64,000 bases of DNA from Ascoidea asiatica (taxonomy: Eukaryota > Ascomycota > Saccharomycetes > Ascoideales > Ascoideaceae): the NCBI GenBank assembly GCA_001600695.1, contig BCKQ01000002.1, positions 496,001 to 560,000 on the forward strand, read 5' to 3'. Position 1 is the first letter of the stretch; every line of letters starts with the position of its first letter. The translations under genes were made by a program, and so were the position numbers. Shown one piece after another: positions 20,008 through 31,116 of this stretch. The notes under the pieces were generated by a model. That model saw only the letters and a program-made list of their open reading frames with translations. It was not told the DNA's origin and made no database searches.

Positions 20008-20493
20008 GAGAGTCTGTATTCTATTCTATCTGCAATGAAAACATGAACAAGAAGAAAGTTCCTGTCTCAAAACACTCATTGAAACCATCCCTCACAAAGC
20101 ATCGAAACCTTCCTTCGCTCGTCTTTTCAACCATCTCCAAACCAATTCCAGCTTTGTTTTCGCTTTGTTTTCGCTTTGTTTTCGTTTTGTGTTGCCACCC
20201 TCGGATCTTCAACTCGAGGGTAAATATAAACACACACGTGCATCGAGGCTGGTGGGCTCGGAATCGGCTGTGATTTTCTTTTGAACAGTGACCGATGAAA
20301 TTTAGTGCTGTTTCTCACAACGTTTGTTTGTTTTAATCTACTGTCAATTAATCTGAAAGTAATCAATCAGTTATGATCAATATTAAAAAATAAATATATA
20401 TTTAAATCCCTAATATATTTCAATCAAAGAAAAACTTTCGTTTTAAATATATCATTATAATAACTGTTTAATTCAATTCAAAAAAAAAAAAAA
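20008..20493. promoter_or_regulatory. PSY4/LSB1 divergent promoter
   Basis: The region is GC-richer than its surroundings from about 20060 to 20290. It contains an 11 bp tandem repeat, GCTTTGTTTTC, three times at 20151-20183. An ACACACACGTGC stretch lies near 20231. A run of A precedes the LSB1 ATG. Overlapping ORFs on both strands here look like chance products of the island. Confidence 0.5.
20151..20183. repeat. 11 bp tandem repeat in the PSY4/LSB1 promoter
   Basis: GCTTTGTTTTC occurs three times without interruption, followed by the diverged GTTTTGTG. Confidence 0.9.
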
Positions 20494-21297
20494 ATGTCTT
20501 CTGCAATTATAAATCGTTCTTTAACTACTGTTAAAACTGAATTAGAATTTCTTCAAGAATCTGGGGTTATTACTAAAAATTTATTTGATCATATTATAAA
20601 TCAATTACCTGAACGTTATACAAATGGTATGATTCCAAATGATATTAAAGATTCAAATATTAAATCTTTATCAAATAATATTTCAAATGATATTTCAAAT
20701 GATATTTCAAATGATGATCCTCCTTCTTTTAATCAAGCAATAAATAATTATGTTCCACCTTCAACACCTCCTGTGATTGGATATTGTGAAGCAATTTATG
20801 ATTATAATCCTCAAGAACCTTCGGATATTACTTTAAAAATTGGTGATAAAATTCAAATCATTGAACATACTTCAAGAGATTGGTGGAAAGGTATTAATAA
20901 TGGTAAAACTGGTATGTTTCCTTCAAATTATGTTAAATCAATTCCTTCTTTTGATAATATTCAAAATGAAAAAAGTTATTATTCTTATAATAATGATTAT
21001 AAACCTCCTGTAAGTAATTATGATCCACCTGCAAGTAATTATGGTCCTCCACAATCTACTTATACTCCTCCTCCATTTCCACCTTCTTCAACAAATTATT
21101 ATCAACAACCTTCTCAAACTGCAATTATTCCTAATCAACAACCTGGTCAACAAACTGTGGTTGTTGAACAACAACAAGGTCCTACAGCTTCTAAATTTGA
21201 TGGAAAAGCAAAGAAATTTGGTAAAAAATTAGGTGATGCTGCTATATTTGGTGCTGGTGCAACTATTGGTGGTAATATTATAAACTCCATTTTTTAA
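20494..21297 (+). CDS. LSB1: SH3-domain protein of the Lsb1/Pin3 family
   Basis: This is the yeast Lsb1/Pin3 (Lsb2) family, small SH3 proteins that bind Las17/WASP, restrain actin nucleation at endocytic sites and influence prion formation. The product is 267 aa; the S. cerevisiae paralogs are 241 and 215. The N-terminal family signature is INRSLTTVKTELEFLQESGVI. The SH3 domain lies at about residues 92-148 (EAIYDYNPQEPSDITLKIGD, with RDWWKG and GMFPSNYV). A Pro-rich stretch with several PPP motifs follows. The C-terminus is KKFGKKLGDAAIFGAGATIGG. A repeated SNDI unit lies before the SH3 domain. I cannot tell which S. cerevisiae paralog it matches; it is probably the single pre-duplication form. 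Confidence 0.9.
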   Translation: MSSAIINRSLTTVKTELEFLQESGVITKNLFDHIINQLPERYTNGMIPNDIKDSNIKSLSNNISNDISNDISNDDPPSFNQAINNYVPPSTPPVIGYCEAIYDYNPQEPSDITLKIGDKIQIIEHTSRDWWKGINNGKTGMFPSNYVKSIPSFDNIQNEKSYYSYNNDYKPPVSNYDPPASNYGPPQSTYTPPPFPPSSTNYYQQPSQTAIIPNQQPGQQTVVVEQQQGPTASKFDGKAKKFGKKLGDAAIFGAGATIGGNIINSIF

Positions 21298-21396
21298 ATT
21301 TTTCAAATAAATTACATTAATCTTACATCTTTTTTATATACAGTATATTTCTTATCTCTTTTTTCATTTCTCATTATTTTTTGGCTTTCTTTTGAT

Positions 21397-21427
<31 letters not shown>

Positions 21428-21503
21428 TTTCATTAATTATAAAATTACAGTATATAATATATATATTAACTCAAAGTATACATCTTTGAAAAAAACTTTA
21501 GGA

Positions 21504-23696
21504 TCATTTTGAATTTTTTATAGCTTTAACTTCAGCTTCTAATCTATCATTTTGTTTTTTAGCTTCTAATAAAAGTGTAATATTTTTTGTTAATAATTCA
21601 AATTTTCCAACAACACGTTCTGTTGGCATACATGGTCTTTCTGGAATACCTAATTCAATTAATGTACTATTAATTCTTGAAAGTAATGTTGTTTTATATA
21701 TAGTTAATTTTGTTGATCTTAAATATGCTGCACTTGATGTTAATTTTTCTGAATGATATTTAATACCAAAAGATTCTTGATCTTCTTTTGATAAATTTTT
21801 ATTAAATATTTTAGATATTGGATCATTTAAATTTACTGGTTCTTCTTTAATTTTTGTAAATTCATTTGGTAATGATGATGATGATGATGATGATCCTTTA
21901 TTGACTTTATTTGATTTTTCATTTTTAATTTTTGGTGTATTTTCTTTTTTCTTCTTATTTCCATTACCATTTCCATTATTATTACTATTTGAATTGCTTT
22001 TAACTGGTGTAGATTTAACTATAGGTGATGCTTTATTACTTGTACTATTAGATCTTTCAACTTTAACATTGATTTTATTTTTATTATTATCATTATTTTT
22101 ATCATTACTTTTATTATCATTTTTATCATTTTTATCATTTTTATTTTCACTCTTTATATCATTTTTATTATCATTATTTTTATTCTCATCATTGTTATTC
22201 TTATTATTATCAGAATTATTATCACTATTATTATTGTTATTGTTATTACTATTATTATTATTATTTGAAGCCATGAAGGTATTAAATAATTGAGTTAAAC
22301 CTGCAAAAGTTTTATATTGAGAAATACTACCATTTGCTTGAGGAGAATCTAACATCAGTAATAATTGAGCTCTATCCATCATAATTTTTTTTGAAGCTTG
22401 TTCATATTTTTTTGCTTCAATTATTAAACTTTCTTCTTCTGCAATTTCTGCAGGAGTTCTTGATAATAATCTTTCAAGATATAATTTTCTTTTAATTTCA
22501 TTTGATTTATCAAAATTACTTAAAGAATGTATTAAATTTTTTTTATCATCTGGATTATAATAAATATCTAAATTTTCAGAAGTTTTAATTAAAATTTGTT
22601 TTGAAACAAAATAATATCTTTCTTTTAAATCTTCAAGTAATCTTTTTATTGGAATTTTGGTTTTGTTATTTTGGGAATTGTTGTTAGTATTATTGTTATT
22701 GGTGCTTGTATTGGTATTGGTATTGGCATTGGTATTGATATTAGTATTTTTAGTAGTTGAATTAAAATTACTTATAGGTGATATATCCTCTTCTTTTTTA
22801 GCTAATGATTTACTATTATTGTTAGTAATTGTTTCTCCACTGTCTTTGGTATTAGTTTTAGTATTTGTATTTGCACTGTCCTTTGTATTAGTATCTGTCT
22901 TAGTATCTGTCTTAGTATCTGTCTTAGTATCTGTAATAGTATTAGTATTTGTAGTAGTATTTGTAGTAGTATTTGTATCAGCGCTAGCATTAATATCAGT
23001 ATTATTAATATTAGCCTTAGTATTACTTATATTATTTGTAATATTAGGTACTTTTTCATTTAAATTTTTATTTTCAAGATTAATAGACTCATTTGGTATA
23101 TAATCATATCTATCTTTTATTATTATCCATCTTAAATCATAAAGTTTACATAAATTAAATAAATAATTAGTTTCATCAAAAGTCCAATTATTTTTTTTAT
23201 TTTTTAAATCTTCAATTTTTATAAAATCATTAAAAATATTTAAATTAAATTTTGGTATATTTAAAGATAAATTATATTTTTCAAAATATGAATTATTTTG
23301 AAAATTTTCTTTTGGATTTTTAACCCAATGTTTTAAAATTAAATTATCATTTCTTGAATTATTTTTAAAAGGTATTAATTTCCAATTTGAAATTTTTTTT
23401 GAAAATTTATTAAGATTTTGAATTTTATTATTATCTAAGTTTATATTATTTTTATTATTATTAATATTATCAATAGAATTTGTAATTTTAGAATTATCTT
23501 TTAAAAGATTATTATTAGTATTGTTATTAGTATTATTATTACTATTTGAAATGTTCTTGGATATATTATTAGATAATTGAATTGAAGGAGTATTTGGACC
23601 TAACAAACTATATAATTCTCTGTTTAAAGTAGATTGACGTTGTTTAATGGCAAAATTTGATTCTTTAATAATTTTAGAATGATTTATTGTTGAGAT

Positions 23697-23729
<33 letters not shown>

Positions 23730-23825
23730 GTCATTATCGGTATTGAATTTTTGTTTTTTTAAAGGCGGTTGAGAAGATAATGAAAAAACATCAAGAATAT
23801 CAACTTTTTCTTTCTTCGAGGGCAT
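21504..23825 (-). CDS. SWC4: Chromatin-complex subunit Swc4 (DMAP1/Eaf2)
   Basis: Swc4 is shared by the SWR1 H2A.Z-loading complex and the NuA4 histone acetyltransferase. The product is 773 aa against 476 in S. cerevisiae. Family blocks in order: DVFSLSSQPPLKKQK at the N-terminus; a conserved strand region with ISNWKLIPFKN; a SANT-like domain (WTFDETNYLFNLCKLYDLRW) at about residue 217; LKERYYFVSKQIL; the DMAP1 helix with AEEESLIIEAKKYEQ; and a C-terminal block with ELGIPERPCMPTERV. Three large low-complexity inserts explain the length: an Asn-rich one, a Thr/Asn/Asp stretch (Asp-Thr-Lys-Thr repeats) and an Asn/Asp/Lys stretch. Antisense ORFs at 21901-22293 and 22657-23103 mirror these repeats and are not genes. 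Confidence 0.95.
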
Positions 23826-25015
23826 CTTTTGAAAGAAATATCTTAGATTTAATTATTTACTGTCCTTTATTTTATTTTTGATAAATATATTATAAGATTA
23901 TTTATTTTTTATTGATATTTGATTGTTATTTGATATAATTAATCGAAATATTTATTTCAATTATCGCAAATTCTAGTATATTTCTATTATATGAACTCGA
24001 AATAGGAAATTTCTCATAATGAATAGAAGGCCTAACAGCACTACCTAAAAGAGAAGAGATTAAATAAAGTGTTTCGAGGGTAAAGTAGCGTGACGTGCCC
24101 GTAATTCATATTTGGGTAAATTGCTTCCAAGAAGAGAATCAGCATCCAGCATCCAGCATCCCGCCACATGTGTGGTAAGTGAATTCAGCCGGCACAAAAA
24201 GAAAGTCGGAGTGGCACTGTGCAGGTGTTTCTTATCGTGGCGTTGCTGTTGCTGCCTCCCATTGGCCAGCTTGTCTGGAAGATGCTCGGCTGCTTGGGTG
24301 TGCATGCACACCTTTTCAAATGGTCTTTTATTAGTTCCATAAGAAAGACCCACACTTGCAAAACACGCTACTGCTACACACAAACCAGGACTTTTCCCGC
24401 ACCGACACAGGAAAGACGCTTCATCCGAGAGATAGCGGAAGAGACGAGAGATAAGCGCAGTAAAAGAGTAGCAGTAAAACAGCGCTGTCAGCACTCTCAG
24501 CACTCTCAACACTCTCAGCGCTGCTCTTCGCTCTTCCTTCTCATCTTCAGTGGCAACAGAATCTTCAGTTCCAGTCTCAATTTTGACTAATCAGCGCATG
24601 CTCTCATTAATCACTGCTTAAGTAGTACTTAAGTAATAACCATCATTGATATCTTTTATGTCTTTTATCTCTTTTCTTTTATCTCTGTTTGTTTTATGTC
24701 TCTTAAAAAGTATATAAACACCTTTTAAACCCATATCAATTTCAATTTTATAATTTATCTTCTTCTCTTATCTTCTTTATCTTCTCTTTATTCTTTATTC
24801 TCTTTGTCTTATCATCAATTTAATAAGACAATACTATAAAGAAAAACTAAATTAATTCTTTTTTAATTTAATCCACCTTCAATATTTATTGCCTTCAATT
24901 TTAATATTCTTTTATAAAATAATCTTTTATAAATATATATATATATATATATATAAATATTCTCTCATATAAATAAAAAATAAAATAAAATAAAATAACA
25001 AAAAAATAATCAAAA
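23826..25015. promoter_or_regulatory. SWC4/PRB1 divergent promoter with GC-rich island
   Basis: This 1.2 kb divergent region has a GC-rich island at about 24070-24580; 24181-24300 is 66 GC of 120 by my count. The island contains CAGCATC three times (24140-24160) and a 9 bp repeat, CAGCACTCT, three times with one mismatch (24489-24515). Closer to PRB1 the sequence turns pyrimidine-rich, with an AT dinucleotide run at about 24934-24955. ORFs inside the island (24060-24512 minus; 24219-24590 plus) overlap each other and match no family I know. Confidence 0.55.
24489..24515. repeat. 9 bp tandem repeat in the PRB1 upstream island
   Basis: CAGCACTCT is repeated three times; the third copy has one substitution (CAACACTCT). 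A different 7 bp unit, CAGCATC, is repeated three times at 24140-24160. Confidence 0.88.
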
Positions 25016-26557
25016 ATGAAATTCTCTTTAACTTTATTATCTTCAATTGCTTTATTCACTATCACCAATGGTTTAGTTATTCCTCGTGTGAATTCATTTG
25101 ATCTTGAAAAAACTTTTCAAATTCAAAATGATGATATCAATAACAAGGAAAATAATAATGAAAATACCCAAATTCAATTATCCCCAAATTCAATTAAAGA
25201 TACAATTAATGAATTTTTATCAAATACAAAAGATGAATTAAATTCAATTATAAGTTCTTCAATGAATTCAAATTTAGTACCTTTAATTTTATCTGATTCT
25301 GCTTCTCAAAATGTTATTCCAAACAAATTTATTATAGTTTTTAAATCAAATTTATCTCCTGAAGAAATTCAATTTCATCAAAATTGGATTCAATCTGAAA
25401 GTTCATTTGCAGTAAAATCTGAAATTGAAAAAAATTCAAATTCAAATATTAATAATGATAATGATTTAGATTATTCTAAATTTAATGGTTTATCTGAAAC
25501 TTTTAATATTAATAATTTATTTGCAGGTTATTCTGGTTATTTCTTAGATTCAACTATACAATTATTAAGAAAACATCCTCAAATTGCCTTCATTGAAAAA
25601 GATTCAAGAGTTTTTGCAAATGAATTTGATATTCAAAATGGTTCTCCATGGGGTTTAGCAAGAATTTCTCATAGAGAACGTTTAACTTTAGGTTCTTTTA
25701 ATAAATATTTATATGATAATGAAGCTGGTGATGGTGTAACTTCATATATTATTGATACTGGTGTTTCTGTTACTCATAATCAATTTCAAGGTAGAGCTGT
25801 TTGGGGTAAAACAATTCCAAATGGTGATGTTGATCAAGATGGTAATGGTCATGGTACTCATTGCGCTGGTACAATTGGTTCAAAAGATTATGGTGTTGCA
25901 AAAAAAGCAAAATTAGTTGCTGTTAAAGTACTTAAATCAAATGGTTCTGGTACTATGTCTGATGTTATAAAAGGTGTTGAATTTGCTGCTAATTCTCATA
26001 TTAAAGAATCAAAATCTGGTTCAAAAACTTTTAAAGGTTCAACTGCAAATATGTCTCTTGGTGGTGGTAAATCTCCTTCATTAGATTTAGCTGTAAATGC
26101 TGCTGTTAAAGCTGGTTTACATTTTGCTGTTGCTGCAGGTAATGAAAATCAAGATGCTTGTAATACATCTCCTGCTGCTGCTGAAAATGCAATTACTGTT
26201 GGTGCTTCAACTTTAGCTGATTCTAGAGCTTATTTCTCTAATTATGGTAAATGTGTTGATATTTTTGCTCCTGGTTTAAATGTTTTATCAACTTATATTG
26301 GTTCTGATGATGCAACTGCAACTTTATCTGGTACTTCAATGGCTTCTCCTCATATTTGTGGTTTATTAACTTATTATCTTTCTTTATATCCTGATGCTGA
26401 TTCTCAATTTAAATCAACTTCTGTATCTCCTGCTCAATTAAAGAAAAGTTTAATTTCTTTTGCTACAAATGATATATTATCTGATGTTGGTGTTGATTCT
26501 CCAAATGTTTTAGCTTATAATGGTGCTGGTGGTAATATTACTGAATTTTGGCAATAA
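25016..26557 (+). CDS. PRB1: Vacuolar subtilisin-like protease B (cerevisin)
   Basis: This is a serine endoprotease of the cerevisin group (subtilase S8), a vacuolar enzyme that degrades proteins and activates other vacuolar hydrolases. The product is 513 aa; S. cerevisiae Prb1 is 635, with a longer propeptide. An N-terminal signal peptide (MKFSLTLLSSIALFTITNG) is followed by an Asn-rich propeptide with the I9 inhibitor domain (NKFIIVFKSNLSPEE to QIAFIEKDSRVFA). The mature enzyme probably starts near GSPWGLARIS at about residue 213. The catalytic triad is visible: Asp247 (IDTG), His279 (GHGTHCAG) and Ser441 (GTSMASPH), plus the oxyanion Asn in AAGNEN. The upstream region is long and complex, which fits a nutrient-controlled gene. 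It could be another cerevisin-type paralog, since the vacuolar location is inferred. Confidence 0.93.
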   Translation: MKFSLTLLSSIALFTITNGLVIPRVNSFDLEKTFQIQNDDINNKENNNENTQIQLSPNSIKDTINEFLSNTKDELNSIISSSMNSNLVPLILSDSASQNVIPNKFIIVFKSNLSPEEIQFHQNWIQSESSFAVKSEIEKNSNSNINNDNDLDYSKFNGLSETFNINNLFAGYSGYFLDSTIQLLRKHPQIAFIEKDSRVFANEFDIQNGSPWGLARISHRERLTLGSFNKYLYDNEAGDGVTSYIIDTGVSVTHNQFQGRAVWGKTIPNGDVDQDGNGHGTHCAGTIGSKDYGVAKKAKLVAVKVLKSNGSGTMSDVIKGVEFAANSHIKESKSGSKTFKGSTANMSLGGGKSPSLDLAVNAAVKAGLHFAVAAGNENQDACNTSPAAAENAITVGASTLADSRAYFSNYGKCVDIFAPGLNVLSTYIGSDDATATLSGTSMASPHICGLLTYYLSLYPDADSQFKSTSVSPAQLKKSLISFATNDILSDVGVDSPNVLAYNGAGGNITEFWQ

Positions 26558-26938
26558 ATTTTATATTACTAGATAAAAATATAATATTCATCTATCAATT
26601 TCAATTCGTTTCCTTTTTTTTCCTTTTTTTTTCCTTTCTTACTTTTTTTCTCTTTTCCTTTTTTTTTTTATCATCTATAAATTCAAATTCAAATTCGAAT
26701 TCGAATCAAATTCAAATCTTTATGTTTATGGGTAACTTTACAAATTATATAAATTTTTGGGGAGTTTGAATTGATCTATTTTTATTACTAATTATTTTTA
26801 CTTTTTTACTATACTTACTTTTTTTATAAATTTCTATAATTTTACTAATTTAATGAATCCTTAAAAAAATATTTTACATCACATTGTATATTTATTCATT
26901 TTATAAACTATATTTATTGTAAAACAGATTAAATATAA
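26558..26938. other. Intergenic between convergent PRB1 and VPS75
   Basis: The sequence is T-rich and then A/T-rich between two converging 3' ends. A short AATTCAAATTCGAATTCG repeat lies near 26681-26706. A small ORF at 26548-26769 is Phe/Asn low complexity and not a gene. Confidence 0.55.
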
Positions 26939-27853
26939 TCAAACTTTCACTCTTTTTTTAACTGGTGATCCTTTTTGTGGGGAACTTTCTGTTCTATATC
27001 GTTTACTACTTATATCTTTATTATCTTTATTATCTTCTTCTTCTTCCTCTTCTATATCAAGTTCTAATTCACTTTCACTATCATTTAAGATTTCTTCTTC
27101 TAATTTATCATTTTCAGCTTCATTAAAATATTTAATTGCATTTATAAATATATCTTCAGATATTAATCTTGCTAAATCATCACCATTTTTAAATTCTTTA
27201 TTTTTATTTTCATTTTCACCAGTCCAATTAAAAAATGAAAAAAAACTTAATTTTTTTTCTTTATTTGAAAATTTATTATAATTTTTAGGCCATTTAAATT
27301 TACATGGTAATGAAATTAATTTTTCAATTCCATTTTTTTTTATAATTTTAAATTCTTTTTTAATAATTTGATTTTCAAATTCTTTAATTTTACTTTTAAA
27401 ACTTATAATTAATGAAAAATTTCTTGGATCAATTATTGAATTATTTAAATTATTTAAATTATTTAAATTATTTGAATCATTTTGTTCTTCAGTTACATCC
27501 CAAGATATATAAATATCATTAATGAATTCAAAATATTTTGAATCTTCCGGTTTAATATATTCTTCAATTTCAGTTTGTGATAAAACTATAAACCAAAAAT
27601 TATTAATATTTGAAATATATTCTCTTCGTTTTTCAAATATTTTCTTTAATTTTTTTAATCTAAATATTTCAACCTCTTTTTCAACTAATTCAATTGAAGT
27701 TTCTAAATCTTGCAATTCCTTTGAAGAACTTATTTCTAAACTTTTATTATTTTCAAAAATTAAATTTAAAATTAAACATGTTAGATTAAAACAATGAAAC
27801 CCTTAGAAAAATGAAATAAAAAAGAGAATTTTAACTTACTTTTCTTTAGACAT
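26939..27853 (-). CDS. VPS75: NAP-family histone chaperone Vps75, two exons
   Basis: Vps75 is a nucleosome-assembly-protein family histone chaperone that binds H3-H4 and stimulates the acetyltransferase Rtt109. Exon 1 is 27853 to 27840 (14 nt: MSKE plus two bases). Exon 2 is best started at 27740 and runs to 26939. The product is 271 aa; S. cerevisiae Vps75 is 264. The NAP dimerisation helix (LEKEVEIFRLKKLKKIFEKR type) leads into INNFWFIVLSQ, then DIYISWDVTEE, and later FSFFNWTGENE. The C-terminus is acidic and ends in a basic nuclear-localisation-like stretch (SPQKGSPVKKRVKV). The reading frame has no ATG of its own near the helix, which is why the small first exon is needed. An alternative acceptor 12 nt downstream keeps the frame and would remove four residues. 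Confidence 0.87.
27741..27839 (-). other. VPS75 intron (about 99 bp)
   Basis: On the minus strand the donor is GTAAGT at 27839, the branch site TCTAACA at 27785-27779, and the preferred acceptor AAAAG ends at 27741. The join gives MSKENLEISSKELQDL. A second in-frame AG 12 nt further on could also be used. Confidence 0.78.
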
Positions 27854-28185
27854 TTATTTATTATTATTTATTTACTATTATTTTTCTCAAATAGTCTAAT
27901 TGATACCGTATATGAAAATGATGTTTTTTTTTTTTTTTTTGAATGATCTAGTTTCCTTAGAATCCCAATCTATACAAGTACTTTTACTTTATAACAATTC
28001 TATCTAATATATTGAAAATAGACTTAATTTCTATGAAATGTAATTAATGAATCTAAGAATATAGTTTTAAATATAGTCTCAAAAGCTGTTTAAAGCTCAA
28101 AATCAATTTCCATTTCTGTTACAAGGCACAAATCACTCAACCAAAAAACTGACGCGTTGATGAAAATCGCGATGGGCTTCTTTAA

Positions 28186-28250
28186 TCCGGTAGTAAATTA
28201 CCTAAAACGGTGTTTACCAAAACACCGAAATCTTAAAACCGACTACCGGA
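28186..28250. repeat. Nested inverted repeat
   Basis: The outer arms are TCCGGTAGT (28186-28194) and ACTACCGGA (28242-28250), a perfect 9 bp match. An inner hairpin is CGGTGTTT (28208-28215) and AAACACCG (28220-28227), a perfect 8 bp stem with a 4-base loop. GGTA/TACC arms also lie at 28189-28202. The GC-rich arms are notable in this AT-rich region. Confidence 0.85.
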
Positions 28251-28310
28251 ATTGGCAGACGACGAATTCCCCTTTACGGACGTGTTACAAAACCAGATGA
28301 GTCTATTTTG

Positions 28311-28366
28311 ATAGCCTAAAGGTAGCCCATAGCCTAAGCACATAGCCTATAACCTATAGCCTAATA
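28311..28366. repeat. AGCCTA short repeat cluster
   Basis: Four copies of (A/C)TAGCCTA-like units are spaced 12-18 bp apart (28311, 28330, 28342 and 28356), just beyond the nested inverted repeat. Confidence 0.75.
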
Positions 28367-28875
28367 GGTAGGTGTAATAATATTATAGAGAATAGAACAA
28401 ATTATAAATTATTTAATTGAATAACGTTGTATAAACTTTTGAGAATTAATTAGCTGGTTATTTAGTAGAAGAAAAAAAACAATTAAGATGAATAAATAAA
28501 GATTAAGAATTAAGTTATTAGAGTCTTTGATGACCAGAAGAATTTTCTATCTTTTTTTTGAAAAACATAAACAGGTTGAACTAATAGATCAAAATACTGT
28601 ATAATAAAGCAAAATAGATAAACAGAATATAAACGTACCACATTAATAGATAAAGAATAGAGTTAATAGAGTAATAATTTTGAAGCATTGAAATAATAGG
28701 AGACCATACCAGATCCTGAAGAATATTTGTATAATGCAAATTGGATAGAAGTAAGGGAAAACAAAAAAAATGTGAGAAAAGAAGGACAAAAATGAAGAAA
28801 CAGAAAAAAAAAAAAAAAAGTTTATAATGATTTAGCAAACAAGAGCATTAGAAACAAAATACTGAACATTAAGGA

Positions 28876-29333
28876 TTAAGCATTAATAGATTTTTTTTTC
28901 AAATAATCTTTGCAAAAGAATAATAACATGATCCAACTCATTAAAAGAGCAATACATCCGACACTAACATTTAAAGTGAACATTGCAGTTAAACCTCTAT
29001 ATTCTAAAGCTTGAACTACTTGATCAGTACTTTCCATGAAAATTAAACCTCCTGCTAAAAGAGCAAAAGAAACAATTAATTCAGTAAATGGTCTTTTTTC
29101 AGGACCAGTTGTACCAATAAATTCATCATCTTTTTTAAACATTAATAAAACTATAGTCGCTAATCTAAAAAAAGAACCATAAGATAAAATTGAACCCCAT
29201 TGAACATGAATCATTGTACTTAATTTTGAAGATTGTTGATGTTGACTCATTAAAATCCCAGTCCAAAAAATAGTAAAAGCAGGAAATGGATTTGGAGAAT
29301 AACCTGGAGAACCCATAACAATTTTATTATCAC

Positions 29334-29376
<43 letters not shown>

Positions 29377-31116
29377 TTGTTTGATAATTTTATTAAATCT
29401 CCATTTAGAAAGATAAAATTCAACAATTAAACCACATAAACCACAACCAATAAACATAAAAGCAATTGAAACATGTTGTAAATCTTTTGGAGTCCATTTA
29501 CCATCAGTTGAAGCTAAATGTTCTAAAAATACATTAGTTATACCATAAAAAAAAATTAAAAAACTTTCAATAAATTCCATTGTGAAGAAACCAATTGGAA
29601 AAATTTTAATTAATGAAGAAAAATAAAAAAAATTATTTTTTTGAAAATTATTTAATTTAATTGAATTCCAAGCAAAACCATAATTTTTCCAAGCACCACA
29701 ATATCTTGAAATTGTAATTAAACCTAAAGAAAAAAATACACCACCTTTAATAAAATGAGCTAATAAATTAAAAATAGAATTACCTTTACCCATTAAATTA
29801 CCAACAGATATACCTGTAGGAATATAAATTAATAAAAAAATTAAAATTGAATAATTTAATAAATTAAATATTAAAAAATTTAAAGAACCAATTGAATTTA
29901 ATAAAAATGAAAAAAATTTTGATTTAAATAAATTTAAAAGAATTGAATTTGTTTTTCTTGAAAATTTTGAAGGAATTTTATTATTATATGAACTTAAAGG
30001 GTTTAATTCTAAATCTGTTTCCAAACTGTTATTATGGATATCATTGTCATTGTCATTATCATTATCAATAATAAAAGAATCATTATTTAAATCAAAAGAA
30101 TCATTGTCATTATCAATATCAATATCAATGTCTTTATTATTATTATTATTTTTAAATGAAACTTTAGTTGATTGAGAATTTGAATAAGAATGAGAAATAA
30201 AAGAATTAGATTCATTGGGGGTTAATTTTGTAGAACTTTGAGAAGGAGAATTATTAATTGAATTATTAATTGAATTATTTAATGAATTATCAATTACAGT
30301 TGCAATTGAGAATCTTGGATTATAATTTTGATCATTAACTGAATTTCTTTTAATTTCTTTTGAATAATTTCTATTATTTTCAAATAAAGTTGAATTTGGA
30401 GAACCAGGGATTTTTGATAAATTTTCATTAATATTTTCATTAATATTTTCATTAATATTTTCATTAATATTTTCATTGGCGGTTTCATCATAAGAATTAT
30501 TAAATTGAGATAATGGAATGAAATCATTTGAATATTTAATTGAATTTAATTTTTTTGAAGCAAAATTTAAAATTGCAGAAAAAAAATGTATAATGAATAA
30601 AAAAAATAAAATCCAAGACATTTTATTATATGAATTATTATTATATAAATTTTCAAATTTAAGAATTTTATTATTTGAATAAATAAATAAAGAAATTAAA
30701 GAAATTAAAGAAAAAATTAAATTTATAAATAATATTGGTAAATACCAAATTGAATTAATATTATTTAAAGATAAAGAAATTGGATAAGTTATAAAAGAAA
30801 CAATAATTCCAGTTAAAATATGAATAATTAATGGAGATTTATTTACATTTGGATAATTTAAAAATGTAGTTGTATTATATGAATTCCAATATAATCTTTC
30901 TTGTGGTAATAAATTTGTTTCTAAAATTGGTTTATGAAGATTATGATTAACATGAGGAACTGGAGTTAAATCTTTTATATCATTATTATTTATATTCATA
31001 TTTGAATCCATATTCATATTTGAATCTATATTCATATTTGAATCCATATTCATATCGGATGAATAGGCGAAGCCTATAAATGACAATAAAATTAATATTG
31101 AGAAATTGAATCTCAT
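28876..31116 (-). CDS. YTP1: YTP1-family multi-pass membrane protein
   Basis: This is a fungal membrane protein of the Ytp1 type, whose biochemical role is unknown to me. The product is 746 aa against 459 in S. cerevisiae. A signal peptide (MRFNFSILILLSFIGFAYS) is followed by a Met/Asn/Asp repeat (SNMNMD units) and then the family motif LLPQERLYWNSYNTTTFLN. Several hydrophobic segments make the N-terminal transmembrane domain. A long Asn/Ser/Asp-rich loop (about residues 200-385) accounts for most of the extra length and includes an (ENIN) repeat. The C-terminal half has six or more membrane segments with conserved spots such as ISRYCGAWKNYGFAW and an Asn run in one loop. The C-terminus is KDYLKKKSINA. 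Confidence 0.85.

Larger units (their letters stand above)
27854..28875. other. Intergenic, VPS75 upstream / YTP1 downstream
   Basis: About 1 kb between two minus-strand genes. The segment 28150-28375 is unlike its surroundings: it holds a nested inverted repeat (28186-28250) and a run of AGCCTA units (28311-28366). The rest is AT-rich, with a T run at about 27926-27941 and an A run near 28807-28819. The small minus ORF at 28581-28838 is hydrophobic low complexity, and I do not call it. Confidence 0.5.

Noticed and set aside
21901-22293. Leu-rich plus-strand ORF of 130 codons
   Set aside because: Antisense to the Asn/Asp/Lys repeat of SWC4, with no signal peptide or conserved motif.
22657-23103. 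Leu/Val-rich plus-strand ORF of 148 codons
   Set aside because: It lies entirely antisense to SWC4 over its Thr/Asn/Asp repeat; the Leu/Val content is the mirror of that repeat.
24060-24590. Three overlapping ORFs upstream of PRB1
   Set aside because: All fall in the GC-rich promoter island, where stop codons are rarer. They include short tandem repeats and have no recognisable domain.
27713-27715. TTG start for VPS75 at the NAP helix
   Set aside because: A non-ATG start is unlikely; the small upstream exon with canonical splice signals gives an ATG and more of the helix.
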